A stretch of DNA of 9,045 nucleotides, taken from assembly GCA_022560555.1 (NCBI GenBank), contig JADFSZ010000061.1:1-9045 (forward strand), given 5' to 3'. The notes below the pieces were generated by a model. The model ran no database searches, was not told the DNA's origin, and worked only from the letters and a program-made list of their open reading frames with translations. This DNA comes from JADFSZ01 sp022560555 [NCBI: PVC group bacterium] (lineage in GTDB: Bacteria > GCA-001730085 > JADFSZ01). Positions 1 to 5,870 of the stretch are shown here, in pieces; position 1 is the stretch's first letter; the number at the start of each line of letters is the position of its first letter. Both the position numbers and the translations under genes were made by a program.

Positions 1-104
1 AAGGCAATCCCATTCAAATATATCAACAACGTACACAGATAGCGTAGAAGAATTTCAAGGGATGAGACCAGACTGTACATCATGTATAGCATAGTCTTAG
101 ACAT
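1..104 (-). CDS. Possible N-terminus of a divergent membrane-associated protein (partial)
   Basis: Reading leftward from an ATG at 104, the frame stays open to the window edge (34 codons). It encodes a strongly hydrophobic N-terminus, beginning MSKTMLYMMYSLV and continuing with Leu/Ile-rich sequence ending near LLIYLNGIA, which would suit a signal anchor or membrane-binding helix. The frame also contains two later in-frame ATGs at 83 and 80, so the start is uncertain. A perfect TTGACA sits at 112-107 on the same strand with TATACA 18 bases further on (88-83), but that promoter would initiate at or past these ATGs, so promoter and start do not fit well together. The AT-rich stretch between it and lpxD looks like a divergent intergenic region. 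The family cannot be recognised from 34 residues, and the frame could be open by chance. Confidence 0.35.
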   Translation of the reverse strand, partial: MSKTMLYMMYSLVSSLEILLRYLCTLLIYLNGIA

Positions 105-190
105 TTTGTCAAACTTTTTAACACCTTTTATTATGTGTAAATTATCGTAATATATTTATATACTTGACCTAACGCCCTATGAAAAAAAAC

Positions 191-218
191 TTGAATCTCT
201 CCTGTAATCCAATATAAT
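191..218 (+). promoter_or_regulatory. lpxD promoter, sigma-70 type
   Basis: TTGAAT at 191-196 (four of six consensus bases) is followed after 16 bases by a perfect TATAAT at 213-218. The lpxD ATG begins at 229, only ten bases after the -10 box. Transcription would therefore start around 224-226, giving a leader of about 3-5 bases, too short for a Shine-Dalgarno sequence, and none is visible. The surrounding 110-220 stretch is AT-rich with no recognisable coding content on the plus strand. A TTGACC at 164-169 has no -10 partner at a usable distance. Confidence 0.6.
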
Positions 219-228
219 CACCACAATC

Positions 229-1326
229 ATGAAAAAAAGGCCAATTTCAGAAAATCAGATAAAAAGACGGCTTGCCGATATTGCAGAACTCGTTGATGGC
301 CATATCCAAGGGGATGAGAATCTGACCATTTATGGTGTCGCCAATATCGAGAATGCGTCCACACAACATATTACTATTGCAACAGACAGTGAGCATCTTG
401 AAAAAGCCGAACAAACAGAAGCATCGGCTATTATCGTTCCTGAAGAAATCACGTCATCAAAAAAAGCGATTCTGCGCGTAAAAAATCCACGCCTCGCGAT
501 TGCTCAAGTGATCAATATTTTTCATCCGCCACCAAAACCCGTCCCGGGAATTCATCCAAAAGCGGTTATCGCGCAAAACACAAAAATTGATCCTTCGGCA
601 TTTATCGATGCCTACGCCGTTATCGGGAGTGACTGTCAAATTGGACCGGAGTCGATTATCTATTCCCATGTTACGATCAGAGACCAGGTTCAAGTCGCTG
701 CAAATTGCATCATTCATCCCCATGTGACGATCTATCCAAAATGCATAATTGCTTCAAATGTGATTCTTCACGCAGGCGTCGTTATTGGGTCAGATGGATT
801 TGGTTATGTCGAGAAAGACAGCATTCATTATAAAATTCCTCAAGTCGGAAATGTTATTATCGAATCTTATGTGGAAATTGGTGCAAATACTTGTATCGAT
901 TGCGCCACAATGGGATCAACCGTCATCCGGCAAGGAACAAAAATTGACAACCTTGTCCAGATTGCTCACAACAACCAAATAGGAAAGAATTGCATTATTA
1001 TATCACAGACGGGTATATCGGGCAGCGTTCAGCTGGGAGAAAATGTTGTCATCGCCGGTCAAGTCGGCATTAAGGATCATGTTAAAATCGGAGACAGGGC
1101 AATGGTTATTGCCACATCTGTCGTGTCAAACGATCTGGAAGGACGCCAAATCTATGCGGGGGTTCCCGCAAAACCCTTTTCGGAGGCAAAGCGACGATGG
1201 GCTTCCATCGCTCTTTTACCAAAATTTATGAAAAAATTGAACGTTCTTCCGGACATCGTGAAGCAGCTTGAAGACCGCATGGCCAAACTTGAAGAGTTTT
1301 TCAAAGCAAAAAAAAGTCTTTTCTAA
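229..1326 (+). CDS. lpxD: UDP-3-O-(3-hydroxyacyl)glucosamine N-acyltransferase LpxD
   Basis: LpxD transfers a 3-hydroxyacyl chain from acyl-ACP to the amino group of UDP-3-O-acyl-glucosamine, the third step of lipid A synthesis, at the cytoplasmic side of the inner membrane. The 365-residue product is a little longer than the E. coli enzyme (341). Residues 1-100 form the uridine-binding N-domain, with about ten extra residues before the usual start. Residues about 107-315 are a left-handed beta-helix of imperfect hexapeptide repeats (e.g. AVIGSDCQIG at 130-139). Family motifs are GVVIGSDGFGY (183-193) and QIAHNNQIG (244-252), whose His247 aligns with the catalytic base (E. coli His239). The C-terminal 335-360 stretch is a charged helix, as in other LpxD proteins. 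The gene stands alone rather than with lpxA/fabZ, and it ends three bases from the convergent operon. Translation starts 10 bases after the -10 box without a Shine-Dalgarno sequence. Identification is very secure. Confidence 0.97.
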   Translation: MKKRPISENQIKRRLADIAELVDGHIQGDENLTIYGVANIENASTQHITIATDSEHLEKAEQTEASAIIVPEEITSSKKAILRVKNPRLAIAQVINIFHPPPKPVPGIHPKAVIAQNTKIDPSAFIDAYAVIGSDCQIGPESIIYSHVTIRDQVQVAANCIIHPHVTIYPKCIIASNVILHAGVVIGSDGFGYVEKDSIHYKIPQVGNVIIESYVEIGANTCIDCATMGSTVIRQGTKIDNLVQIAHNNQIGKNCIIISQTGISGSVQLGENVVIAGQVGIKDHVKIGDRAMVIATSVVSNDLEGRQIYAGVPAKPFSEAKRRWASIALLPKFMKKLNVLPDIVKQLEDRMAKLEEFFKAKKSLF

Positions 1327-1329
1327 TCA

Positions 1330-2295
1330 TCATTCGATTTCCCCGACAATCTCCTCTAAAACATCCTCCAGGGTTACAATCCCAATATGACGTCCTCTTT
1401 GATCTTTCACAACAGCCATGGCTTGTCTGCGCATCCGCATTTCGCGTAAACAGTCATCAATCGGCTTAAAATGAGGAACTTCATAAAGCGGGCGCATCAT
1501 TCCCTCGATAGACGTAATATTTTCTTTATCGAATATGAGGTCATAAATACTCACGAGTCCTTTCACGATGCGGGATCTTTCATCATAGACGGGAAATAAA
1601 GAAAACCCTGTTTGCGCGGCTAATATTCTTAATTCATCTACGTTCATTTTCGGAGTGAGTTTACGAACCTTTGCCATGGGCTTCATGATATCCTTTACTT
1701 TTATCTGTCCCAATTCAAAAATATTCTGAAGAATATCGTGCTCTTGACTATCCCAGACACCGTGCTCTTTACCTTCACTGACAAGTGTCTGTAATTCCTC
1801 TTTCGTCGTTAGAAACTCTTCGGAAGATTTTTCATCAGATATCACGGATGTACTAAAACGACTGAATATATAAACAAAAGGTTTAAAAATCACAAGCGAC
1901 ATTTCTAAAAGGGGAATGATCCGGATAGACACCGGAATCGCGTAATATCGGCCGATCGCTTTTGGAAGGATTTCTCCGAAAACAAGAATCACGGGAGTCA
2001 GAAGCACGATAGCGTAGATCTCGCCCCAGTAGGGATTTATGCCCAGCGCGATCAGAGTCGCGAGAACCGATACGAGAATATTAGACACATTGGTGCCAAT
2101 CAGGGTTACGGAAATGATATCTTCCTTGCGTTCGAGAAAATGGACCAAGGTGATGGCCTCCGAATCTCCGTCCGCAGCCATCTGTTTCAAGCGCAGCCGA
2201 TTCATAACAGATGTGATCGCTGTTTCCGCCCCTGAATAAAATCCGGAACTCAATATTCCTAAGAAAATAAGAACAAGAAAAATGATGTCTTGCAT
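1330..2295 (-). CDS. CNNM/CorC-family membrane protein with CBS pair, lacking the C-terminal CorC domain
   Basis: This 321-residue member of the CNNM (DUF21)/HlyC-CorC family is probably an inner-membrane divalent-cation (Mg2+/Co2+) transporter or regulator. The N-terminal CNNM domain (about 1-150) shows the family signatures SGAETA (21-26), GTNVSN (67-72) and FGEILPK (106-112), with the conserved acidic Glu108 in the last. Hydrophobic segments lie near 3-18, 62-84 and 92-108, with a further one near 122-146. A linker leads into two CBS repeats (about 200-260 and 264-318), the second ending GIVTLEDVLEEIVGEIE. The protein stops there, so the CorC_HlyC (transporter-associated) domain present in its upstream neighbour is absent. 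It is the last gene of the lpxK operon. Its ATG shares one base with the preceding stop (TAATG), and AAGAGG lies 8 bases upstream (2304-2309). Transport direction and metal cannot be read from sequence. No truncating mutation is evident, so the short form looks native. Confidence 0.93.
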   Translation of the reverse strand: MQDIIFLVLIFLGILSSGFYSGAETAITSVMNRLRLKQMAADGDSEAITLVHFLERKEDIISVTLIGTNVSNILVSVLATLIALGINPYWGEIYAIVLLTPVILVFGEILPKAIGRYYAIPVSIRIIPLLEMSLVIFKPFVYIFSRFSTSVISDEKSSEEFLTTKEELQTLVSEGKEHGVWDSQEHDILQNIFELGQIKVKDIMKPMAKVRKLTPKMNVDELRILAAQTGFSLFPVYDERSRIVKGLVSIYDLIFDKENITSIEGMMRPLYEVPHFKPIDDCLREMRMRRQAMAVVKDQRGRHIGIVTLEDVLEEIVGEIE

Positions 2296-3545
2296 TAAAC
2301 GGACCTCTTGATTTTTTCTACTAGAACAGACACTATTTTAAGACGTGTAGCGCGGCGAATCGTAAATCGCAGATCCTTGTATTCGGTCTTCTCCCCCTTT
2401 TTGGGGATTTTGCCCATTTGCTTCAATAAAAATCCGGCCAGGGTGTCATAATCTTCGTCATCTTGAGGCAAATTCAGCTCCAAAATTTCATTGGCATCTG
2501 CCACACGTAAATTCCCTTTGACAATCATGCGATCAGACTCAATTTTCTTAATCAATTGATCCGGAACGTCATATTCATCGGGGATATCCCCCGTGATTTC
2601 TTCGACAATATCAATAATGCTCACAATACCATCAATGCCTCCGTGTTCATCCACGACCAAAGCCACATGCTGTTTGTCCCGTTGCATTTCGCAAATGAGT
2701 TTATCAATTTTTTTTGTGTCCGGCACAAAAAGCGCCGGACGAACTAAATCAATAAGATCTTTGTCCGGATTAAAAAACCATTCTTTCACCTGAATCACTC
2801 CAATAATATTATCCACTTTGTCACGATACACCGGATAATGCTTGTATCGCTGTAATTTGATTTCTTTCTCCACTTGAGCCCTCGGCGTGTTCACGTCAAA
2901 CGCCACCATCTCAACGCGCGGAGTCATGATCTCTTTCACATCGATATCCGAGCAATCAATCCAGTTTGTGATCATCTCACGCTCGTCTTCCTCGACAATC
3001 CCCTTTTTTTCACTTATATCCACCAAACTCACAAATTCATCTTCTGTTAAAGCCAAATCCTGTTGAAACTTTTTGATTCCAAATATCCGAAGAACAAAAC
3101 TGATAAATTTCTCGATTATGTTTTGAAAGGGGGCCGTGAGTTTCATAAAACCTTCTATCATAATCGAAAATCTCTGCGCGCCCGATACCGGATAACGTAT
3201 CGCGAACATTTTTGGAGTGATTTCCCCGAAAATCAACAATAGGCAGGGCATGACGATCATGGACACAACGCCTCCCCATTGAACCCCAATGAGTGAGACA
3301 AGGAGCGTCGTGAAAATGGCTGTCGCACATACATTAAACAGCGTGTTTCCTAACAAAATCGTTGAGAGCAGCTTTTGCGGAGACTCAAGAAGGTTTATCA
3401 CTCTCTTATTAATTTTGTCCTTTTTCCTTCTTAAGCGACCGAGCTGAATCTTGTTCAGCGAGAACAGAGCCGTTTCCGTTCCGGAAAAACAAGCGGACAA
3501 AACAAGAAAAATCGCGAATAGTGTAATCTCAATACCAACGTACAT
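2295..3545 (-). CDS. CNNM/CorC-family transporter with CBS pair and CorC_HlyC domain
   Basis: This is a full-length family member (416 residues from the chosen start). It has a CNNM transmembrane domain (about 1-155) with CFSGTETALFS near 19-29, LLGNTLFN near 65-72 and FGEITPK near 106-112. A CBS pair follows (about 203-320), beginning KEIMTPRVEMVAFD and containing VVDEHGGIDGIVSIIDIVEEITGD-type sequence, conserved in CorC proteins. The C-terminal CorC_HlyC domain (about 334-416) includes the acidic DDEDYDTLAGFLL segment. The family is linked to Mg2+/Co2+ export or homeostasis; substrate here is inferred only from family. I chose the ATG at 3545, which shares one base with the upstream stop (TGATG) and lies 7 bases from AAGGGA. 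A GTG one codon earlier (3548) gives a GTGA overlap but leaves only 4 bases of spacing. Its stop overlaps the start of the second, shorter CNNM gene, so the two should be made together and may form a heterodimer. Confidence 0.93.
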   Translation of the reverse strand: MYVGIEITLFAIFLVLSACFSGTETALFSLNKIQLGRLRRKKDKINKRVINLLESPQKLLSTILLGNTLFNVCATAIFTTLLVSLIGVQWGGVVSMIVMPCLLLIFGEITPKMFAIRYPVSGAQRFSIMIEGFMKLTAPFQNIIEKFISFVLRIFGIKKFQQDLALTEDEFVSLVDISEKKGIVEEDEREMITNWIDCSDIDVKEIMTPRVEMVAFDVNTPRAQVEKEIKLQRYKHYPVYRDKVDNIIGVIQVKEWFFNPDKDLIDLVRPALFVPDTKKIDKLICEMQRDKQHVALVVDEHGGIDGIVSIIDIVEEITGDIPDEYDVPDQLIKKIESDRMIVKGNLRVADANEILELNLPQDDEDYDTLAGFLLKQMGKIPKKGEKTEYKDLRFTIRRATRLKIVSVLVEKIKRSV

Positions 3546-4132
3546 CACAAGTTCCCTTCTCTTAGTGAATCAAAATGAGATATAATTTCCTTCGCAAGGT
3601 TTTTTGAGTGAATAAGGACATTCGATTCAACATTAAAATTCAGGGCGGAATACGTCCAATTTGTACTGCCTATGAGAACATGCCTATTGTCAACAACGAG
3701 GACTTTCGCGTGCATGAGTTGTTCCGGAGAATCCCGCCACACCGCCACACCGCTTGTGGATAAAAGCAAGAAGGCGTCATCACTAATCGCATCAACGCGG
3801 CGGCGGCTTCCATAGTTATAAGATTGATCTAATCCAACGATGACATCAATACCATTTTTATGCCTTTCAATGAGCCCCTGCAATAATCGATCGGGAGACT
3901 TTTCTCTCTCGGTGTCACCGTTGGACTTGATGATATATAATGATGCATAAATCGATTTTTCAGCGTTTTCTATCAGGCTTAAGGCTGTATCAAAATACTG
4001 CTGAGACGGGATATATTCCGTTTGTGTCTGACGAAAAAAGCATATGCCCAGTACAATACAGATCACGGCAACAATTGCACAAAGGATACTAACGAAGCTT
4101 GCCCTGCTTTTACCGGTTTTTTCCATTAACAT
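3545..4132 (-). CDS. Membrane-anchored single-HKD phospholipase D-like protein
   Basis: This 195-residue protein has a basic N-terminus (MLMEKTGKSR) and one hydrophobic helix at about 12-33, consistent with an uncleaved anchor placing the rest in the periplasm. Residues about 42-192 form one PLD-superfamily domain. The HKD motif is His141-Ala-Lys143 with Asp148, followed by GSTNWT (155-160), the usual downstream Gly-Ser/Asn partner. Only one HKD motif is present, as in Nuc-type endonucleases and mitochondrial PLD, which work as dimers with a shared active site. The family includes nucleases and phospholipid-acting enzymes, so the substrate is open. Location between lpxK and two cation-transport-like genes favours an envelope role, but this is inference. 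The start at 4132 lies 10 bases from GGAGG (4143-4147) and overlaps lpxK by seven bases. An ATG at 4126 would give a one-base TAATG overlap but is 16 bases from that site. The domain call is confident, the activity is not. Confidence 0.88.
   Translation of the reverse strand: MLMEKTGKSRASFVSILCAIVAVICIVLGICFFRQTQTEYIPSQQYFDTALSLIENAEKSIYASLYIIKSNGDTEREKSPDRLLQGLIERHKNGIDVIVGLDQSYNYGSRRRVDAISDDAFLLLSTSGVAVWRDSPEQLMHAKVLVVDNRHVLIGSTNWTYSALNFNVESNVLIHSKNLAKEIISHFDSLREGNL
3553..3558 (-). promoter_or_regulatory. Shine-Dalgarno site deciding the start of the full-length CNNM gene
   Basis: AAGGGA on the minus strand is 7 bases from the ATG at 3545 and 4 bases from the GTG at 3548. The spacing favours the ATG, which shares its A with the stop of the PLD-like gene. 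Confidence 0.6.
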
Positions 4133-5214
4133 TGTAAGACATCCTCCCAGGTTTTGTTGTTGAGGAATTCAAATTCAATTTTTAGATAGTAACATGTGCT
4201 TGGCAGTTCCTCGGACAGAGAGGCTAAACGAACGGAATCCTTTTGTGTCGTAATCACATAATCAAATGAAGTCTGTGCCAAAGCGCTTAAAATGCTTTTG
4301 ATATCCCCAAGAGAATAATTGTGGTGATCAGGGTAGATAAAGTTTCCGAGAACGGTCGCACCAAGATTTTCCAAAGTTTTTTGAAGTGCGCCGGGGTTGG
4401 CTATGCCAGAAAGTGAATAGATCTTCTTGCCTTGAATCATAGGGACAGGAAATCTTTTGTGATTTTTTAATGAAACAAAATACTGCGGGCGATGTGTGGC
4501 TTCCACAATAGATTTTTTTAAGGAAATTTCATTTATCTCTTTATGGATCCGTTTTAAATCATGTGCCGGGACTTGATCAACACGAGTTAAAATAATCTGA
4601 TCCGCATTTTTTAAGCTCGTTCTCGACTCCCTCAGATTACCAAGAGGAAGACACCAGCCGTTATCAAACGGATTCGTTGCATCAACCAAAACAATATCGT
4701 GATTCCTTCTCAAGGCCATATGCTGGAAACCATCATCTAGAATAATGGCCTGGGCTCCGAATTTCTCAACCGCTAATTTGGAAGATCGCGCGCGATCGGC
4801 TCCGACAATAATCGGAATATCCGGCAAAGCTTCTGCCAGCATATAAGCTTCATCGCCCGTCTCCCGCCAATCGCTAATCCGGCCGTTGCCATCGGACACA
4901 ACAACTATTCTTTTGGATGTGTTTTTACGCTGATATCCCCTCAATAAGATGACAACTTTCTCGAATTTTCCTTTTAGAAATGTTGCGAGATGAACAACGG
5001 CAACCGTTTTTCCCGTACCCCCGGTTGTGATGTTTCCTATGCTAATAACATTAACGGCAGGAGCATATGCACGGATAATCTTTTTTGTATAAAGAAACCG
5101 GCGTAAGGATACGAGCATCCGGTATATAAAGGAACACACGGCAAGAACAGGAAATAGAATTTTTGATTTTCTCAATTTACACAGAAAAAGCAAGACCCTT
5201 TCAGGATCGCTCAT
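4126..5214 (-). CDS. lpxK: Tetraacyldisaccharide 4'-kinase LpxK
   Basis: LpxK phosphorylates the 4'-position of the tetraacyl-disaccharide-1-phosphate intermediate to give lipid IVA, using ATP at the inner-membrane surface. The 362-residue product (from the ATG at 5214) has a hydrophobic/basic membrane-associating N-terminal region (about 7-50). The P-loop GNITTGGTGKT lies at 60-70, GDEAYMLA at 120-127, ILDDGFQH at 158-165 and LPLGNLRES at 189-197. Near the C-terminus YPDHHNYS corresponds to the conserved D-H-H motif that positions the catalytic machinery. A TTG nine bases upstream (5223) could extend it by three residues, but it would sit one base from the Shine-Dalgarno sequence. The ATG at 5214 is 10 bases from AAGAAGG and makes the classical ATGA overlap with the EIIA stop. 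It is the second gene of the operon and overlaps the PLD-like gene at its 3' end. All key motifs are intact; identification is very secure. Confidence 0.96.
   Translation of the reverse strand: MSDPERVLLFLCKLRKSKILFPVLAVCSFIYRMLVSLRRFLYTKKIIRAYAPAVNVISIGNITTGGTGKTVAVVHLATFLKGKFEKVVILLRGYQRKNTSKRIVVVSDGNGRISDWRETGDEAYMLAEALPDIPIIVGADRARSSKLAVEKFGAQAIILDDGFQHMALRRNHDIVLVDATNPFDNGWCLPLGNLRESRTSLKNADQIILTRVDQVPAHDLKRIHKEINEISLKKSIVEATHRPQYFVSLKNHKRFPVPMIQGKKIYSLSGIANPGALQKTLENLGATVLGNFIYPDHHNYSLGDIKSILSALAQTSFDYVITTQKDSVRLASLSEELPSTCYYLKIEFEFLNNKTWEDVLQC
4143..4147 (-). promoter_or_regulatory. Shine-Dalgarno site of the PLD-like gene, inside lpxK
   Basis: GGAGG on the minus strand lies within the last codons of lpxK. 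It is 10 bases from the ATG at 4132 and 16 from the ATG at 4126, favouring the first. Confidence 0.6.
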
Positions 5215-5672
5215 GTAGTGCAAACCTTCTTTAGGACACCAAGAATTTCGGATCTGTCCTTTGGGGCAAATAGGATTCGTTGATTTTGGGCGTCTTTTAA
5301 AACACGCGTAGCTTGCGCCAGGATTTTAAGATATTCGTCAGCCATATCGGGAGGGGCAATCACTAAAAACACAACTTTGGTTTTGTTGCCGTCGAGAGAT
5401 TTAAACTCAACTCCCTCCGGAAAATATGTGAGACAAGCGTGGATACCGCTAACAATATCTGATTTGACATGAGGCACCGCCAGGCCGCGTCCAATGGCCG
5501 TAGTCCCAATGTTCTCTCGTGCAAGTACTTGCTTTTGTAATTCCTCGGTTTTGGAGCCATATCCATGATTTTTTGCCAGGCGAGCCACCATTTCTTTAAT
5601 AATGTCTTCTTTATTTCCGAGGGAGATATCTAAAAGAATATCCTCCTCCTTAATGAGATCAAACAATTCCAT
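5211..5672 (-). CDS. ptsN: Stand-alone PTS EIIA domain protein (fructose/nitrogen, PtsN-like)
   Basis: This 153-residue single-domain protein is of the EIIA fructose/mannitol/Ntr superfamily. The phosphorylation motif is GRGLAVPHVKS, with His68 as the expected phospho-acceptor. The Asn-Ile-Gly segment just before it (ARENIGTTAIGRG, 51-63) is typical of the family, and FLVIAPPDMADEYLKILAQ (about 102-120) matches the second conserved stretch. With no EIIB or EIIC domain fused or nearby, it resembles PtsN (EIIA-Ntr), a regulator whose phosphorylation state affects partners such as TrkA and KdpD in enterobacteria. The usual neighbours rpoN and hpf are absent, so assignment to PtsN is by domain type only. 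It leads the lpxK operon and overlaps lpxK by four bases. AGGAAGG (5682-5688) lies 9 bases from its ATG, so unlike lpxD and dsbD it has a normal leader. Its position suggests it reports phosphotransfer status to envelope synthesis (inference). Confidence 0.9.
   Translation of the reverse strand: MELFDLIKEEDILLDISLGNKEDIIKEMVARLAKNHGYGSKTEELQKQVLARENIGTTAIGRGLAVPHVKSDIVSGIHACLTYFPEGVEFKSLDGNKTKVVFLVIAPPDMADEYLKILAQATRVLKDAQNQRILFAPKDRSEILGVLKKVCTT
5225..5231 (-). promoter_or_regulatory. Shine-Dalgarno site that fixes the lpxK start
   Basis: AAGAAGG on the minus strand lies 10 bases from the ATG at 5214 but only one base from the in-frame TTG at 5223. The TTG is therefore unusable with this site, and the ATG, overlapping the EIIA stop as ATGA, is the likely start. 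Confidence 0.7.
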
Positions 5673-5870
5673 AATTATGGCCCTTCCTCTCTTCTAGACT
5701 CTTTAGCGCAGTAGAAAATATAACATAGTCTCGGTCTTTCTGCTAAATAAATTTCTCAGCAATAGCCATTTACCCCCCTCTCTATCACGGTTCTTGCTTC
5801 AATGGTCTTTGGGGCCTTCCGTGCCCTATTTCGGACAATTCAAGGCAGGATTCTCGATTTAGGCATGTTT
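5673..5870. other. Intergenic region between the sirtuin and EIIA genes
   Basis: These 198 bases contain no convincing gene on either strand. They hold the weak promoter described separately and an imperfect 21-base palindrome at 5741-5761 (TGCT...AGCA ends). A minus-strand hairpin is possible at 5846-5814, with an outer GCCTT/AAGGC stem and an inner GTCC/GGGC stem including one G-U pair. The hairpin lacks a downstream T run, so it is not a standard intrinsic terminator for the dsbD-sirtuin transcript. No other termination signal was seen. Confidence 0.5.
5717..5750 (-). promoter_or_regulatory. Weak candidate promoter for the EIIA-lpxK operon
   Basis: On the minus strand an AT-rich stretch reads TATGTTATATT (5727-5717). 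TATGTT has TTATTT 17 bases upstream (5750-5745), and TATATT has TTTAGC 19 bases upstream. Both -35 boxes are poor. Either would give a leader of roughly 35-45 bases that contains the good Shine-Dalgarno sequence at 5682-5688. The region is the obvious place for the operon promoter, but the match is weak. An activator or alternative sigma factor could be needed. Confidence 0.3.

Noticed and set aside
1-94. Plus-strand frames at the left edge as the end of an upstream gene
   Set aside because: All three plus frames reach stops by position 94 (after 13, 30 and 14 codons) with no recognisable C-terminal motif, so none can be supported as coding.
164-183. TTGACC plus TATGAA as a second lpxD promoter
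   Set aside because: The spacer is only 8 bases, which is not usable by sigma-70 polymerase.
457-723. Leftward 88-residue frame opposite lpxD
   Set aside because: It is antisense to the hexapeptide-repeat region, where the repetitive codon pattern tends to leave the opposite strand open.
5212-5223. TTG start for lpxK at 5223
   Set aside because: The TTG would be one base from the Shine-Dalgarno site; the ATG at 5214 has a spacing of 10 and the ATGA overlap.
5814-5846. Hairpin considered as the dsbD-sirtuin terminator
   Set aside because: The stem is interrupted and has a wobble pair, and no T run follows on the minus strand, so it does not meet intrinsic terminator criteria.
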